Assembly: GCA_963778185.1 (NCBI GenBank)
Contig: CAVZTF010000003.1
Coordinates: 1,116,001 to 1,180,000, forward strand
Direction of reading: 5' to 3'
DNA from: RPQJ01 sp963778185
GTDB taxonomy: Bacteria > Pseudomonadota > Gammaproteobacteria > Steroidobacterales > Steroidobacteraceae
DNA length: 64,000 bases
A program made the position numbers and the translations under genes. The notes under the pieces were generated by a model, which saw only the letters and a list, made by a program, of their open reading frames with translations, did no database searches and was not told the DNA's origin. Below, piece after piece: positions 27,570-35,610 of the stretch (within the stretch, counting starts at the first letter, position 1; each line of letters opens with the position of its first letter).

Positions 27570-28262
27570 TCAGCCCTTGCGTGCCTTCTCCACCGATTCC
27601 TCGGTCACCGGCACGATCGTGATCTCGACGCGCCGGTTCTGCGCGCGACCCGCCTCCGTGTCGTTCGACGCGACTGGATGCGCTTCGCCCGCGCCGACGG
27701 TCACGACGCGAGCGCCGGGCACGCCGTGGGTCGAGAGGTATGCCGCGACGCTGTTGGCGCGTCGCTCCGACAGTTGCTGGTTGTAGGCATCGCTGCCGAC
27801 GCTGTCGGTGTGGCCGGCCACCTCGATCACGGTCTGGTTGTACTCCACCAGCGTCTGCGCGACCTTGTCGAGCACCGGGTAGAACTGCGCATTAAGATTG
27901 GCGCTGTCGAAGGCGAACGTCACGTTTCCCGGCATGTCGAGCGTGATGTTGTCGCCCTTGCGCACGACGTCGACGCCGCTGCCCGCCATCTGCTCGCGCA
28001 GCTTCGCTTCCTGCTTGTCCATGTAGCTGCCCGCGGCGCCACCGATCAGCGCGCCCGCAGCCGCGCCGATCATGGCCGACTTGAACGGGTTGTTGCCGGC
28101 GGTCAGCAGCCCGACGACCGCGCCGGCCGCGGCGCCGTAGCCTGCGCCCTGCCTCGTCTTCTGCTTGTCGGGGTTGGACGAGAAGTCCTCCATCGCCGCG
28201 CAACCAGCGAGCGAAACGCAAGCCGCGACGACGACGAACCCGGTGGTCTTGAATCCGAACAT
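27570..28262 (-). CDS. OmpA-family lipoprotein with glycine-zipper segment
   Basis: 230 residues from ATG 28262, preceded by AAGGAG at good spacing. Lipoprotein signal with lipobox 'LAGC'. Residues ~40-80 form a Gly/Ala-zipper ('GAGYGAAAGAVVGLL', 'GAAAGALIGGAAGSYMD'), typical of outer-membrane-associated lipoproteins. The C-terminal OmpA domain binds peptidoglycan: 'VTFAFDSANLNAQFYPVLDKVA', 'GHTDSVGSDAYNQQLSERRANSV' and 'GRAQNRRVEITIVP'. Convergent with rpoH, 22 bases apart. Confidence 0.92.
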   Translation of the reverse strand: MFGFKTTGFVVVAACVSLAGCAAMEDFSSNPDKQKTRQGAGYGAAAGAVVGLLTAGNNPFKSAMIGAAAGALIGGAAGSYMDKQEAKLREQMAGSGVDVVRKGDNITLDMPGNVTFAFDSANLNAQFYPVLDKVAQTLVEYNQTVIEVAGHTDSVGSDAYNQQLSERRANSVAAYLSTHGVPGARVVTVGAGEAHPVASNDTEAGRAQNRRVEITIVPVTEESVEKARKG

Positions 28263-28509
28263 TGGTAACTCCTTGGCGTGCCGGCGCTGGACGAGCCGGC
28301 GAATGTGGGCGGCCCCCACGGTGTCAATGATCCCCCCCGACGCGGCCAGGGGCAACGCCCTTTGCAGGTGGCATCGGCCAGATCAACGCTCGAGGGGCGC
28401 CTCGGTTGACCTTCGCCCGGAGCGGCCGGGCGGTTTTCTTTGCGGCCACCGGAGGTTTTCCCGAGAATAGCCCGATTGTATCCGACCCACCCCGATCCGG
28501 AGCCCCGCC

Positions 28510-29718
28510 GTGTCCAACGCACCCGTCGATCAGCCGCCGCCGAAGAAGTCATCGCGGGCCCTGGATCCGCTCGATCTTTTCGACGTCCGCGGCCTGCTCT
28601 CCGAGGAGGAGCGGATGGTGCAGGACTCGGTCGCGCGCATGGTCGACGAGAAGGTGCTGCCGGTGATCCAGAAGCACTTCGAGGACCACACGTTTCCGCG
28701 CGAGCTGGTCGGCGAGCTCGCCGGGCTCGGACTGTTCGGCAGCTCGCTCGAGGGCTACGGCTGCGCCGGCATGAACGGCGTGAGCTACGGGCTCATCTGC
28801 CAGGAGCTCGAGCGCGGGGACTCGGGACTCAGGAGCTTCGTGTCCGTGCAGTCGAGCCTGTGCATGTTCCCGATCCACGCCTACGGCCGCGAGGAGCAGA
28901 AGCAGAAGTACCTGCCGCGCATGGCGACGGGCGAGTTGATCGGCTGCTTCGGCCTGACCGAGCCGCACGGAGGCTCGGACCCCGCCAACATGAAGACGCA
29001 TGCAAAGCGGCGCGGCACGGACTGGGTGTTGAACGGCGCGAAGATGTGGATCACGAACTCGCCGCTCGCGGACCTGTTCGTGATCTGGGCGAAGACCGAG
29101 GACGGCATCCGCGGCTTCCTCGTCGAGAAGGGCACCAAGGGGCTCGCCGCTCCCGAGATCGAGAAGAAGTTCTCGCTGCGCGCGTCCTCGACCGGCGCGA
29201 TCTTCCTCGAGGACGTGGTCGTGCCCGAGGGTTGCATGCTGCCGGGCAGCGTCGTCGGCATCAAGGCGCCGTTGTCGTGCCTGACGCAGGCGCGCTACGG
29301 CATCACCTGGGGCGTGATCGGCGCGGCGCAGGCGTGCCTCGCGCAGGTGCTCGACTACACGCAGTCGCGCATCCTGTTCGGCCGGCCGCTCGCGGCGACG
29401 CAGGCGATCCAGATCCGCCTGGCGGAGATGGCCCGCAGGATCACCACGGCGCAACTGCTGTCACTGCAGCTCGGGCGCCTCAAGGACGCCGGCACGATGT
29501 CGCCCTCGCAGGTCTCGCTCGCGAAGTGGAACAACTGCCGCATGGCGCTCGACGTGGCACGCGACGCCCGCGACATCCTCGGCGGCGCCGGCATCAGCGC
29601 GGAGTACGTGCCGATCCGCCACGCCCTCAACCTCGAGAGCGTGATCACCTATGAGGGGACGGAGACGATCCACCAGCTCACGATCGGACGGGAGCTGACC
29701 GGGATCAGCGCGTTCTGA
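28510..29718 (+). CDS. gcdH: Glutaryl-CoA dehydrogenase
   Basis: FAD-dependent oxidative decarboxylation of glutaryl-CoA to crotonyl-CoA in lysine/tryptophan or aromatic catabolism. 402 residues. The match to human GCDH is close in 'SVQSSLCMFPIHAYG', 'GCFGLTEPHGGSDP', 'GAKMWITNSPLADLFVIWA', 'RGFLVEKGTKGL', 'KFSLRASSTG' and 'RHALNLESVITYEGT'. The Glu of 'YEGT' is the catalytic base. No electron-transfer or glutarate genes are adjacent, so the pathway is inferred from the family. Confidence 0.9.
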   Translation: MSNAPVDQPPPKKSSRALDPLDLFDVRGLLSEEERMVQDSVARMVDEKVLPVIQKHFEDHTFPRELVGELAGLGLFGSSLEGYGCAGMNGVSYGLICQELERGDSGLRSFVSVQSSLCMFPIHAYGREEQKQKYLPRMATGELIGCFGLTEPHGGSDPANMKTHAKRRGTDWVLNGAKMWITNSPLADLFVIWAKTEDGIRGFLVEKGTKGLAAPEIEKKFSLRASSTGAIFLEDVVVPEGCMLPGSVVGIKAPLSCLTQARYGITWGVIGAAQACLAQVLDYTQSRILFGRPLAATQAIQIRLAEMARRITTAQLLSLQLGRLKDAGTMSPSQVSLAKWNNCRMALDVARDARDILGGAGISAEYVPIRHALNLESVITYEGTETIHQLTIGRELTGISAF

Positions 29719-29870
29719 CCAGGCAAACGCCCTGCCCTCGGCCACGGGATACGGCCAGCGTCCCGCGCCCGTCGACTTTCTTTACGGAAGCAGGCCCGGC
29801 GTCGTTCCAGGACGGAATCCACTCGAGGTGTTTAGTCCCAAGTCATTGATGGAAAAGGCTTCCTGAAAAT

Positions 29871-29886
29871 TGGCACGTTCGTTGCT
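29871..29886 (+). promoter_or_regulatory. Sigma-54 (RpoN) promoter
   Basis: TGGCACG (29871-29877), four bases, then TTGCT (29882-29886) reproduces the -24/-12 consensus TGGCACG-N4-TTGCW without mismatch, with exactly ten bases between the GG and GC. Transcription would start near 29897. It lies 153 bases after gcdH, with no coding gene directly downstream before the strong terminator at 30037-30060. Activator sites were not identified. Confidence 0.7.
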
Positions 29887-29896
29887 TTTGCTTTGG

Positions 29897-30060
29897 CCAG
29901 GAGAGGGAACGCCGGGGGATGACGAGAGTCTGGACGAAGCAGTACGGAATGCCGCCTTGACGCATTGCCGAACCGTGGGGCGCCGAGAAAAAGAAAATCA
30001 CAACAACAAAACAGTGTGCCCCGTGAAGCAAGACGACCCCGCGCAAGCGGGGTTTTTTTT
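29897..30060 (+). ncRNA. Candidate sigma-54-dependent small RNA or leader attenuator
   Basis: The ~164-base interval from the predicted sigma-54 start to the T8 of a strong terminator holds no credible protein gene. It contains several GGA triplets (29899-29950), a hairpin (AATGC 29948 with GCATT 29962), and a long-range helix CGTGGGGC (29974-29981) with GCCCCGTG (30018-30025). That helix encloses an A-rich loop with 'AAAAAGAAAA' and 'ACAACAACAAAAC', patterns like the A-R-N repeats bound by Hfq. It ends at a terminator only 18 bases before the SLC13 permease ATG, so it could be an independent small RNA or an attenuating leader for that gene. No known RNA family was recognised. Confidence 0.5.
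30037..30060 (+). terminator. Strong rho-independent terminator upstream of the SLC13 gene
   Basis: CCCCGC (30037-30042), GCAA loop, GCGGGG (30047-30052), then eight T. A textbook terminator, placed 18 bases before the ATG at 30079. Any transcript entering from upstream would mostly stop here. Confidence 0.9.
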
Positions 30061-30078
30061 GCCTGTATCCTGTGGGCG

Positions 30079-31908
30079 ATGCCCGACCTGGCCGTCAATG
30101 CGCACGCGATCGCGGTTCTCGCCCTGACCGTCATCGCCTTCTTCCTGTTCACGCGGGAGCGCATCCCGATCCCGGTCACGAGCCTGTTCGTGATCGCGGC
30201 GCTGTCGCTGGGCCTCTACCTGTATCCGTACACGGGCCCGGACGGCGAACTCGGTCCCCGGCAGATCTTCTCGGGCTTCGGCCACGAGGCGCTCGTCGCC
30301 ATCTGCTGCCTGATGATCCTCGGCCGCGCGCTGATGGTCACCGGCGCGCTCGAACCCGTGGCGAGGGTGCTGGCGCGCCTGTGGGCCTTCAACCGGCACG
30401 TCGCGCTGCTGGCGATCCTCGCGATCGCAATGGGCCTCAGCGCGTTCATCAACGACACGCCCGTGGTCGTGGTGCTGATGCCGGTCGTGATCGGGCTCGC
30501 GATGCGCGCGGGCGGCTCTCCGGCGCGCATGCTGATGCCGATGAACTTCGCCGTGATCATCGGCGGCATGGCCACGACGATCGGTACCTCCACCAACCTG
30601 CTGATCGTCTCGCTGGCCCAGGACTACGGGATCGCGGCCATCGACATGTTCGAATTCACGCCGCTCGTGGCCGGGCCGGCGGCGCTCGCACTCCTCTACC
30701 TGTGGCTGGTCGCACCACGCCTGCTCAAGGACCAGCGCAGCGTGCTGGCCGACATCGAGCCGCGACGATTCGACGCGTTCCTGTACGTCGGGCCGCGCAG
30801 CCGCGCCCGCGGCAAGACCTTGTCGAAGGTCCGCCGCTGGACGGGCAACAAGATGCAGGTGCAGCGCGTGCAGCGCGGTGCCGAAACGCTCGCCGCCGCG
30901 GGCGACCTGCGCCTGCTCGAGGGGGACCGCCTGGTCGTGAATGATTCGTCGGCCTACCTCAAGGAATACGAGCAGACCCTGCGGGCCACGCTGTACGACG
31001 TGGACCGCGTCGGCAACCTGCCGCCCGAGCAGCACCCACTGCGCGCGGAGGACCAGCAGCTGGTGGAGGTCGTGGTGAGCGAGGAGTCGCCGCTGCACCA
31101 CCGCACGCTGCGCGACGCACGCTTCGCCGAACGCTACGGCGTCGTGATCCTTGCGATGTACCGCCCGGCTGACCAGTCCTCGCTCGCCGGCGAGATCCCG
31201 GACCGGGAACTGCGCACCGGCGACGTGTTGCTGGTGCAGGGTCCGCCGGACCGGGTGGCACGGCTCAAGGGCGACGCGGGCGCGCTGGTGCTGGACGGCA
31301 CGCTCGACCTGCCACGCACGCGCAAGGCCCCGGTCGCCGTGTTGATCATGGGCTCGGTCGTATTGCTCGCGGCGCTCCGCGTCCTGCCGATTTCCATCGC
31401 CTCGCTGCTCGGCGTGCTGGCGCTGATCGTGACCGGCTGCCTCAGGTTCGAGGGACTCGGCCGCGGCATCAGCGCCGAGGTAGTGCTGGTGGTCGTCGCA
31501 AGCCTGGCGCTCGGCCGCGCCCTGACCGCGACGGGCGGGGCCGACCTGCTCGCGAGTGCGTTCATGTCGGTGGCGGCGGAACTCTCGCCGCAGATGGTGC
31601 TCGCCGCGGTCATGGTCTTCCTCGGGATCCTGACCAACTTCGTCTCGAACAACGCGGCCGCCGCGATCGGGACACCGGTCGCACTCTCGATCGCCCAGCA
31701 GCTCGGCGCGCCGCCCGAGCCCTTCGTGCTCGCGGCCATCGTCGGGTGCAACCTGTCGTTCGCGACCCCGATGGGCTACCAGACCAACGTGCTGATCATG
31801 CAGCCGGGCGGCTACGTGTTCCGCGACTTCGTGCGCGTGGGCGGCCCGCTGGTGGTGCTGATGATCGCCGCGTTCTCGATCCAGCTGGTACGCGTCTACC
31901 CGATCTGA
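30079..31908 (+). CDS. SLC13-family permease with two TrkA-C (RCK) domains
   Basis: About 609 residues with ~11 membrane segments in two halves and a central soluble region (about residues 230-415) that resembles two TrkA-C/RCK-C modules ('GKTLSKVRRWTGNKMQVQRVQRG', 'LLEGDRLVVNDSS', 'RYGVVILAMYRPADQ', 'GDVLLVQGPPDRVARL'). The paired helix-breaking motifs 'FINDTPVVVVLMPVV', 'GGMATTIGTSTNLL', 'FVSNNAAAAIGTPVAL' and 'FATPMGYQTNVLIM' are typical of divalent-anion/Na+ symporters (CitM/ArsB/SLC13 fold). Substrate unknown; sulfate or dicarboxylate are guesses. No good ribosome site precedes the ATG. Confidence 0.85.
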   Translation: MPDLAVNAHAIAVLALTVIAFFLFTRERIPIPVTSLFVIAALSLGLYLYPYTGPDGELGPRQIFSGFGHEALVAICCLMILGRALMVTGALEPVARVLARLWAFNRHVALLAILAIAMGLSAFINDTPVVVVLMPVVIGLAMRAGGSPARMLMPMNFAVIIGGMATTIGTSTNLLIVSLAQDYGIAAIDMFEFTPLVAGPAALALLYLWLVAPRLLKDQRSVLADIEPRRFDAFLYVGPRSRARGKTLSKVRRWTGNKMQVQRVQRGAETLAAAGDLRLLEGDRLVVNDSSAYLKEYEQTLRATLYDVDRVGNLPPEQHPLRAEDQQLVEVVVSEESPLHHRTLRDARFAERYGVVILAMYRPADQSSLAGEIPDRELRTGDVLLVQGPPDRVARLKGDAGALVLDGTLDLPRTRKAPVAVLIMGSVVLLAALRVLPISIASLLGVLALIVTGCLRFEGLGRGISAEVVLVVVASLALGRALTATGGADLLASAFMSVAAELSPQMVLAAVMVFLGILTNFVSNNAAAAIGTPVALSIAQQLGAPPEPFVLAAIVGCNLSFATPMGYQTNVLIMQPGGYVFRDFVRVGGPLVVLMIAAFSIQLVRVYPI

Positions 31909-31920
31909 GCGCGGGCGGGA

Positions 31921-32220
31921 TCAGGCGGCCGGGGACACGATGGGCTCGATCTCGTAGCCGATCACCTCCCGGGTGGACGGATCGAGTATCGGCTTGCCGC
32001 AGTTGAAGCGTCCGGCGACGCGTGCCTTCCCGATGAGGGACTTGTCGGGGCGCACCCGGCGCAACTCCATCAGCCCCTGGGCGTCCCGCAGCAAGGCGGT
32101 GACCAGCGGCGTCGAACCGTCGGTCGGCTGGTTCGGTTCCGGAAAGAGCAAGGCGAGGACTTCGGACTGCATGTCGGGCACCTGGGCCGGTTGCGGATGT
32201 ACCTGGGCTACCCGTAGCAA
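31921..32220 (-). CDS. Small hypothetical protein
   Basis: Up to 99 residues from TTG 32220; ATG 32172 ('MQSEVLALLFPEPNQPT') would give 83. The composition is protein-like, with no repeats and a moderate charge mix ('VTALLRDAQGLMELRRVRPDKSLIGKARVAGRFNCGKPILDPSTREVIGYEIEPIV'). I recognise no family. It has no signal peptide or membrane segment. It sits alone between two plus-strand genes. Confidence 0.5.
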   Translation of the reverse strand: MLRVAQVHPQPAQVPDMQSEVLALLFPEPNQPTDGSTPLVTALLRDAQGLMELRRVRPDKSLIGKARVAGRFNCGKPILDPSTREVIGYEIEPIVSPAA

Positions 32221-32395
32221 TTGCCATGCCAGGCCAGGAAGCGCTCTGGATCAATCACTTACATAACGGTGCCGTGCCCCGGCCGTGACGATTCGCGTCA
32301 CTCGCTGACAAGCGGGCGTCCCGCCCTGACGAGGCTCACGGCCGCGTGCGGCGTTAAGTAATATCGCTGGACGCGCTTCCACCTCAGGCCCAACG

Positions 32396-33157
32396 ATGCC
32401 GCCGCACCCCGACCTGCCGACCATCATCGCGCACCGTGGCAATGCAGCGGAATTCCCCGAAAACACGCTGCCGGCGCTCGAGTCCGCGATCGAGCTGGGG
32501 GTGCGGCACGTGGAGTTCGACGTGCAGCTCACGTCCGACGAGGTGCCGGTGCTGCTCCATGACGCGGACCTCGCTCGAGTGGCGGACAGGCCGGGGTGCG
32601 TGCATGACCTGACCTGGGCGCAACTGGCCGCCATCCCCGTCGGCGAAGCGAAACGTTTCGGACATCGCCACGCCTCCACGTGCGCGCCCTCGCTCGCGCA
32701 GGCCGTCGATGCCCTCGCCGGCTGGGGCGGCGTCACCGCGTTCGTCGAGGTCAAGCGAGCGAGCCTGCGCCGCTTCGGCCACGACACCGTCCTGCGGCGG
32801 ATGGCCCGGGTCATCGAGCCCGCGCTGTCGCAGTGCGTGCTGATCTCGTTCGACCTGCCGAGCCTGCGGATGCTGCGCACCATGACCGGCGCCCGCATCG
32901 GCTGGGTGATCACCGAGTACGACGAGGCGACGTGCGCCGAGGCCGCCGCCCTCGCTCCCGAGTTCCTGTTCGGGGACGTCGAGCGCCTGCCCACCGGCCC
33001 GCAGCCGCTGTGGCAGGGACCCTGGGAGTGGGCGATCTACGAAGTGCGGGACCTCGAGACGGCGCTGGCATGCCGCGGCCGCGGGGCGCACTTCGTCGAG
33101 ACGATGGCGGTGCGGAGCCTGCTGGCGGCCTACGAGGAGAGCCGCCGCCAGTGGTGA
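32396..33157 (+). CDS. Glycerophosphodiester phosphodiesterase
   Basis: Hydrolyses glycerophosphodiesters to glycerol-3-phosphate and an alcohol. 253 residues with the GDPD signature 'IIAHRGNAAEFPENTLPALESAIELGVRHVEFDVQLTSDEVPVLLHD', which contains catalytic His, Arg, Glu and Asp residues. No signal peptide, so it is the cytoplasmic (UgpQ-like) kind. The stop overlaps the start of the downstream FGGY kinase, so the two are probably translated together. Confidence 0.92.
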   Translation: MPPHPDLPTIIAHRGNAAEFPENTLPALESAIELGVRHVEFDVQLTSDEVPVLLHDADLARVADRPGCVHDLTWAQLAAIPVGEAKRFGHRHASTCAPSLAQAVDALAGWGGVTAFVEVKRASLRRFGHDTVLRRMARVIEPALSQCVLISFDLPSLRMLRTMTGARIGWVITEYDEATCAEAAALAPEFLFGDVERLPTGPQPLWQGPWEWAIYEVRDLETALACRGRGAHFVETMAVRSLLAAYEESRRQW

Positions 33158-34590
33158 CTGCGACCGATCCCGGGCTCATCCTGGCACTCGACCAGGGCGG
33201 ACACGCGAGCCGCGCGCTGGTCTTCGATGCCCGCGGCCGCGAGCTGGCCGCCGCGCAGGTGCCGGTCGCCACGCGGCGCGAAGGCGAAGATCGGGTCGAA
33301 CACGACGCAGAGGACCTGCTGCAATCGCTGCAGGTCGCCGCGCGAGACGCGTGCGAATCGGCGGCCGTGCACGGCCGGTCGGTCGCGGCCGCAGGGCTCG
33401 CGACCCAGCGCTCGACGATCGTCTGCTGGGAGAGATCGACCGGGCGCCCGCTCATGGAGGCGCTGTCCTGGCAGGACCGCCGCAATGCCGCGTGGCTCGA
33501 CCGGCTGCGACCACAGGCCGCGGAAGTGCGCCGGCTCACCGGCCTGGTGCTCTCGCCGCACTATGGCGCAAGCAAGTTGCGCTGGTGCCTGGACCACGTA
33601 CCCGCGGTGCAACGTGCCGCCAATGCCGGTGACCTTGCGGCAGGCCCGCTGTCGAGCTTCCTCACCGCGCGGCTGCTCGCCGAGCACCCGTTCGTCGTGG
33701 ACCCGGCCAACGCCGCACGCACGCTGCTGTTCGACCCGCACCGGCTCGACTGGTCGCCGCCCCTGCTCGCGGCATTCGACGTTCCCCCGGGTTGCCTGCC
33801 GCGTTGCGTGCCGACACGCCACGACTTCGGCGCGATGCAGGTCGGCCCGCTGCGGGTTGCCCTGCGCGCGTGCACGGGCGACCAGTCGGCGGCCGCTTTT
33901 GCTTTCGGCCCGCCGCCGGACGAGGCAGCGCTGGTCAACGTCGGGACCGGGGCGTTCATCCAGCGCCTCGTGCCGGCGGGCGCGCCGCTGCCCGAGGGCC
34001 TGCTGCACAGCGTCCTGTGCTCGGATGGCGATGGCGCGGTCTACAGCCATGAGGGCACGGTCAACGGCGCGGCCAGCGCGATCGACTGGCTGCGCGGCCG
34101 CAGCGCCCTCGACGTGGACAGGGCCCTGCGCGCGCTTCCGGAGCAGCCCGCCGACGAACCACCGCTCTTCATCAACGGCGTCGGCGGACTCGGTGCGCCG
34201 TTCTGGATCGCGGACTTTCCGACCGGGTTCGTGGGCCCGGGCGACGACCTGCAGCAGCTCTTCGCCGTGCTCGAGAGCATCGTGTTCCTGCTGTGCGCGA
34301 ACCTCGCAGCGATGGGTCGTTCGGCACCGCTCACCCGCATCCGGATCTCCGGCGGCGTGGCGAGCTGCGATTACCTGTGCCGTGCGCTCGCCGACCTCAG
34401 CAGGCTGCCCGTCGAGCGGTACGTGCTGCGGGAGGCCACGGCGCGCGGCATCGCGTTCCTCGCGGCCGGCCGACCCGCCGACTGGGACGCCGTGCCCGTG
34501 CAGCAGGTGTTCGACCCGATGCCGAACGCGGCGCTTGCGGCGCGCAATGCTCGCTGGCGATCCGAGATGACTCGCCGCGGGGCCCGCTAG
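33154..34590 (+). CDS. FGGY-family kinase, glycerol-kinase-like with altered substrate site
   Basis: About 478 residues, two actin-like domains. 'LILALDQGGHASRALVFDARG' is the phosphate loop; E. coli GlpK has DQGTTSSR there, so two residues differ. 'GDQSAAAFAFG' keeps the catalytic Asp, and 'NGVGGLGAPFWIADFPTGFVG' and 'RISGGVASCDYLCRAL' are FGGY hallmarks. Of the GlpK glycerol contacts, Arg83, Trp103 and Asp245 are kept, but Glu84 is Ser ('TQRSTIVCW') and Tyr135 is His ('SPHYGASKLRW'). The pairing with a GDPD suggests a glycerol-like substrate, but the site differs. Start GTG 33154 (or GTG 33151) overlaps the GDPD stop. Confidence 0.8.
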   Translation: MTATDPGLILALDQGGHASRALVFDARGRELAAAQVPVATRREGEDRVEHDAEDLLQSLQVAARDACESAAVHGRSVAAAGLATQRSTIVCWERSTGRPLMEALSWQDRRNAAWLDRLRPQAAEVRRLTGLVLSPHYGASKLRWCLDHVPAVQRAANAGDLAAGPLSSFLTARLLAEHPFVVDPANAARTLLFDPHRLDWSPPLLAAFDVPPGCLPRCVPTRHDFGAMQVGPLRVALRACTGDQSAAAFAFGPPPDEAALVNVGTGAFIQRLVPAGAPLPEGLLHSVLCSDGDGAVYSHEGTVNGAASAIDWLRGRSALDVDRALRALPEQPADEPPLFINGVGGLGAPFWIADFPTGFVGPGDDLQQLFAVLESIVFLLCANLAAMGRSAPLTRIRISGGVASCDYLCRALADLSRLPVERYVLREATARGIAFLAAGRPADWDAVPVQQVFDPMPNAALAARNARWRSEMTRRGAR

Positions 34591-35594
34591 GGCGCGCCCA
34601 GCGTGGCGAGCACCTCGCGCTCGATCCACGTGCTGCCGCGCCGCCCCTCGTAGAATCCGCAGTGGCCGCCGTAGCTCGTGCGCGTGATCTCGAGTGACGT
34701 CGGCCGGGCGAGACGAGCGAGGTCCTCCGCGGGAATGATCGGGTCGTCGGCGGCGGCGATGATGCGCGTCCTCGCCACGATGCCCGCCAGCACGTTCCCG
34801 ACGACCTCGTAGCCGTGCAGGTATTGCGACAGCGAGGAATAGCCGCCGTACGTGCGCGCGAGGAGGTCCGTCATGCCGGTAAGGTCGTCGCGCGCGAGGA
34901 CGTCGCTCAGGTCGTAGGCCTGCGGCCAGGCGGCCTGCTTCCGGCGCAGCGAGCGGTGCCATTTCCACACGAAATAGCGCCGGTACAGCGCCCAGCCCTG
35001 CTCCAGCTGCGCGAGCGTCCGCTGCGGATCGAGCACCGGGCACACGGCCACCACCCGTTCGAGGTCGAGGCCGGCAGCGCGCGCGTGCGCCGCGACGCGG
35101 AGGAAGAAGTTTCCGCCCAGCGAGAATCCCACCAGGTTCAGCCCGCGCCCGGGGTTCAGCGCCTGCAGTCGCTGCACCGCGCCCACCACCTCGGCGATCC
35201 GGCACGAATGGAAGATGCCTTCGTTGAGGTGGTGGGAATCGCCGTGGTCGCGCAGGTTGAGCCGCACCACGTCGAAGCCGCGCTCGAGCAGGAACTGCCC
35301 GAGCGACAGCACGTACAGCGACTCGGAGCTCCCCTCCCAGCCGTGGAGCAGGACCGCCACGCGACTCGCCGGTTCGTGCCCGAGGCGTTCCTGCGTGGCG
35401 TGGTGCGCGAGCAGCCGCACGCCCTCGCCACAGTCGAGCACCAGGGCCTGCGAGGCTGCGAGCAGCCGGCGGCAACGCCGCTCGACGCCGGGTCGCCGCA
35501 GCGGCAGGCTCGGGAAGACCGACTGCAGGTGCGGGTTGGCGAGCCAGCCCGGCGGCCGGAAGTCCGCCGGGCTCGCGGCCGTTGCTCCGCTCAC
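34587..35594 (-). CDS. YheT-type alpha/beta hydrolase
   Basis: About 335 residues from GTG 35594, the first start after the stop of the upstream gene on this strand. Longer starts overlap that gene by up to ~120 bases. Family signatures: 'PPGWLANPHLQSVFPSL', 'VAVLLHGWEGSSESLY' (oxyanion), 'VVRLNLRDHGDSHHLNEG', nucleophile 'LVGFSLGGNFFLR', acid 'IIAAADDPIIP' and base His in 'TSYGGHCGFYEG'. YheT/ABHD1-like hydrolases have poorly known substrates. The 3' end overlaps the FGGY gene stop by four bases, convergently. Confidence 0.85.
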   Translation of the reverse strand: MSGATAASPADFRPPGWLANPHLQSVFPSLPLRRPGVERRCRRLLAASQALVLDCGEGVRLLAHHATQERLGHEPASRVAVLLHGWEGSSESLYVLSLGQFLLERGFDVVRLNLRDHGDSHHLNEGIFHSCRIAEVVGAVQRLQALNPGRGLNLVGFSLGGNFFLRVAAHARAAGLDLERVVAVCPVLDPQRTLAQLEQGWALYRRYFVWKWHRSLRRKQAAWPQAYDLSDVLARDDLTGMTDLLARTYGGYSSLSQYLHGYEVVGNVLAGIVARTRIIAAADDPIIPAEDLARLARPTSLEITRTSYGGHCGFYEGRRGSTWIEREVLATLGAP

Positions 35595-35610
35595 GCGATC
35601 GATCGGTGCA

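Noticed and set aside
29899..29950. Several GGA triplets suggesting a CsrA/RsmA-sponge RNA
   Set aside because: The triplets are not clearly placed in hairpin loops and the A-rich Hfq-like repeats are at least as striking. Kept only as one feature of the candidate RNA.
29870..30127. 85-codon open frame over the sigma-54 leader and terminator
   Set aside because: It runs through the terminator stem and into the permease gene, has no family resemblance, and begins upstream of the predicted transcript start.
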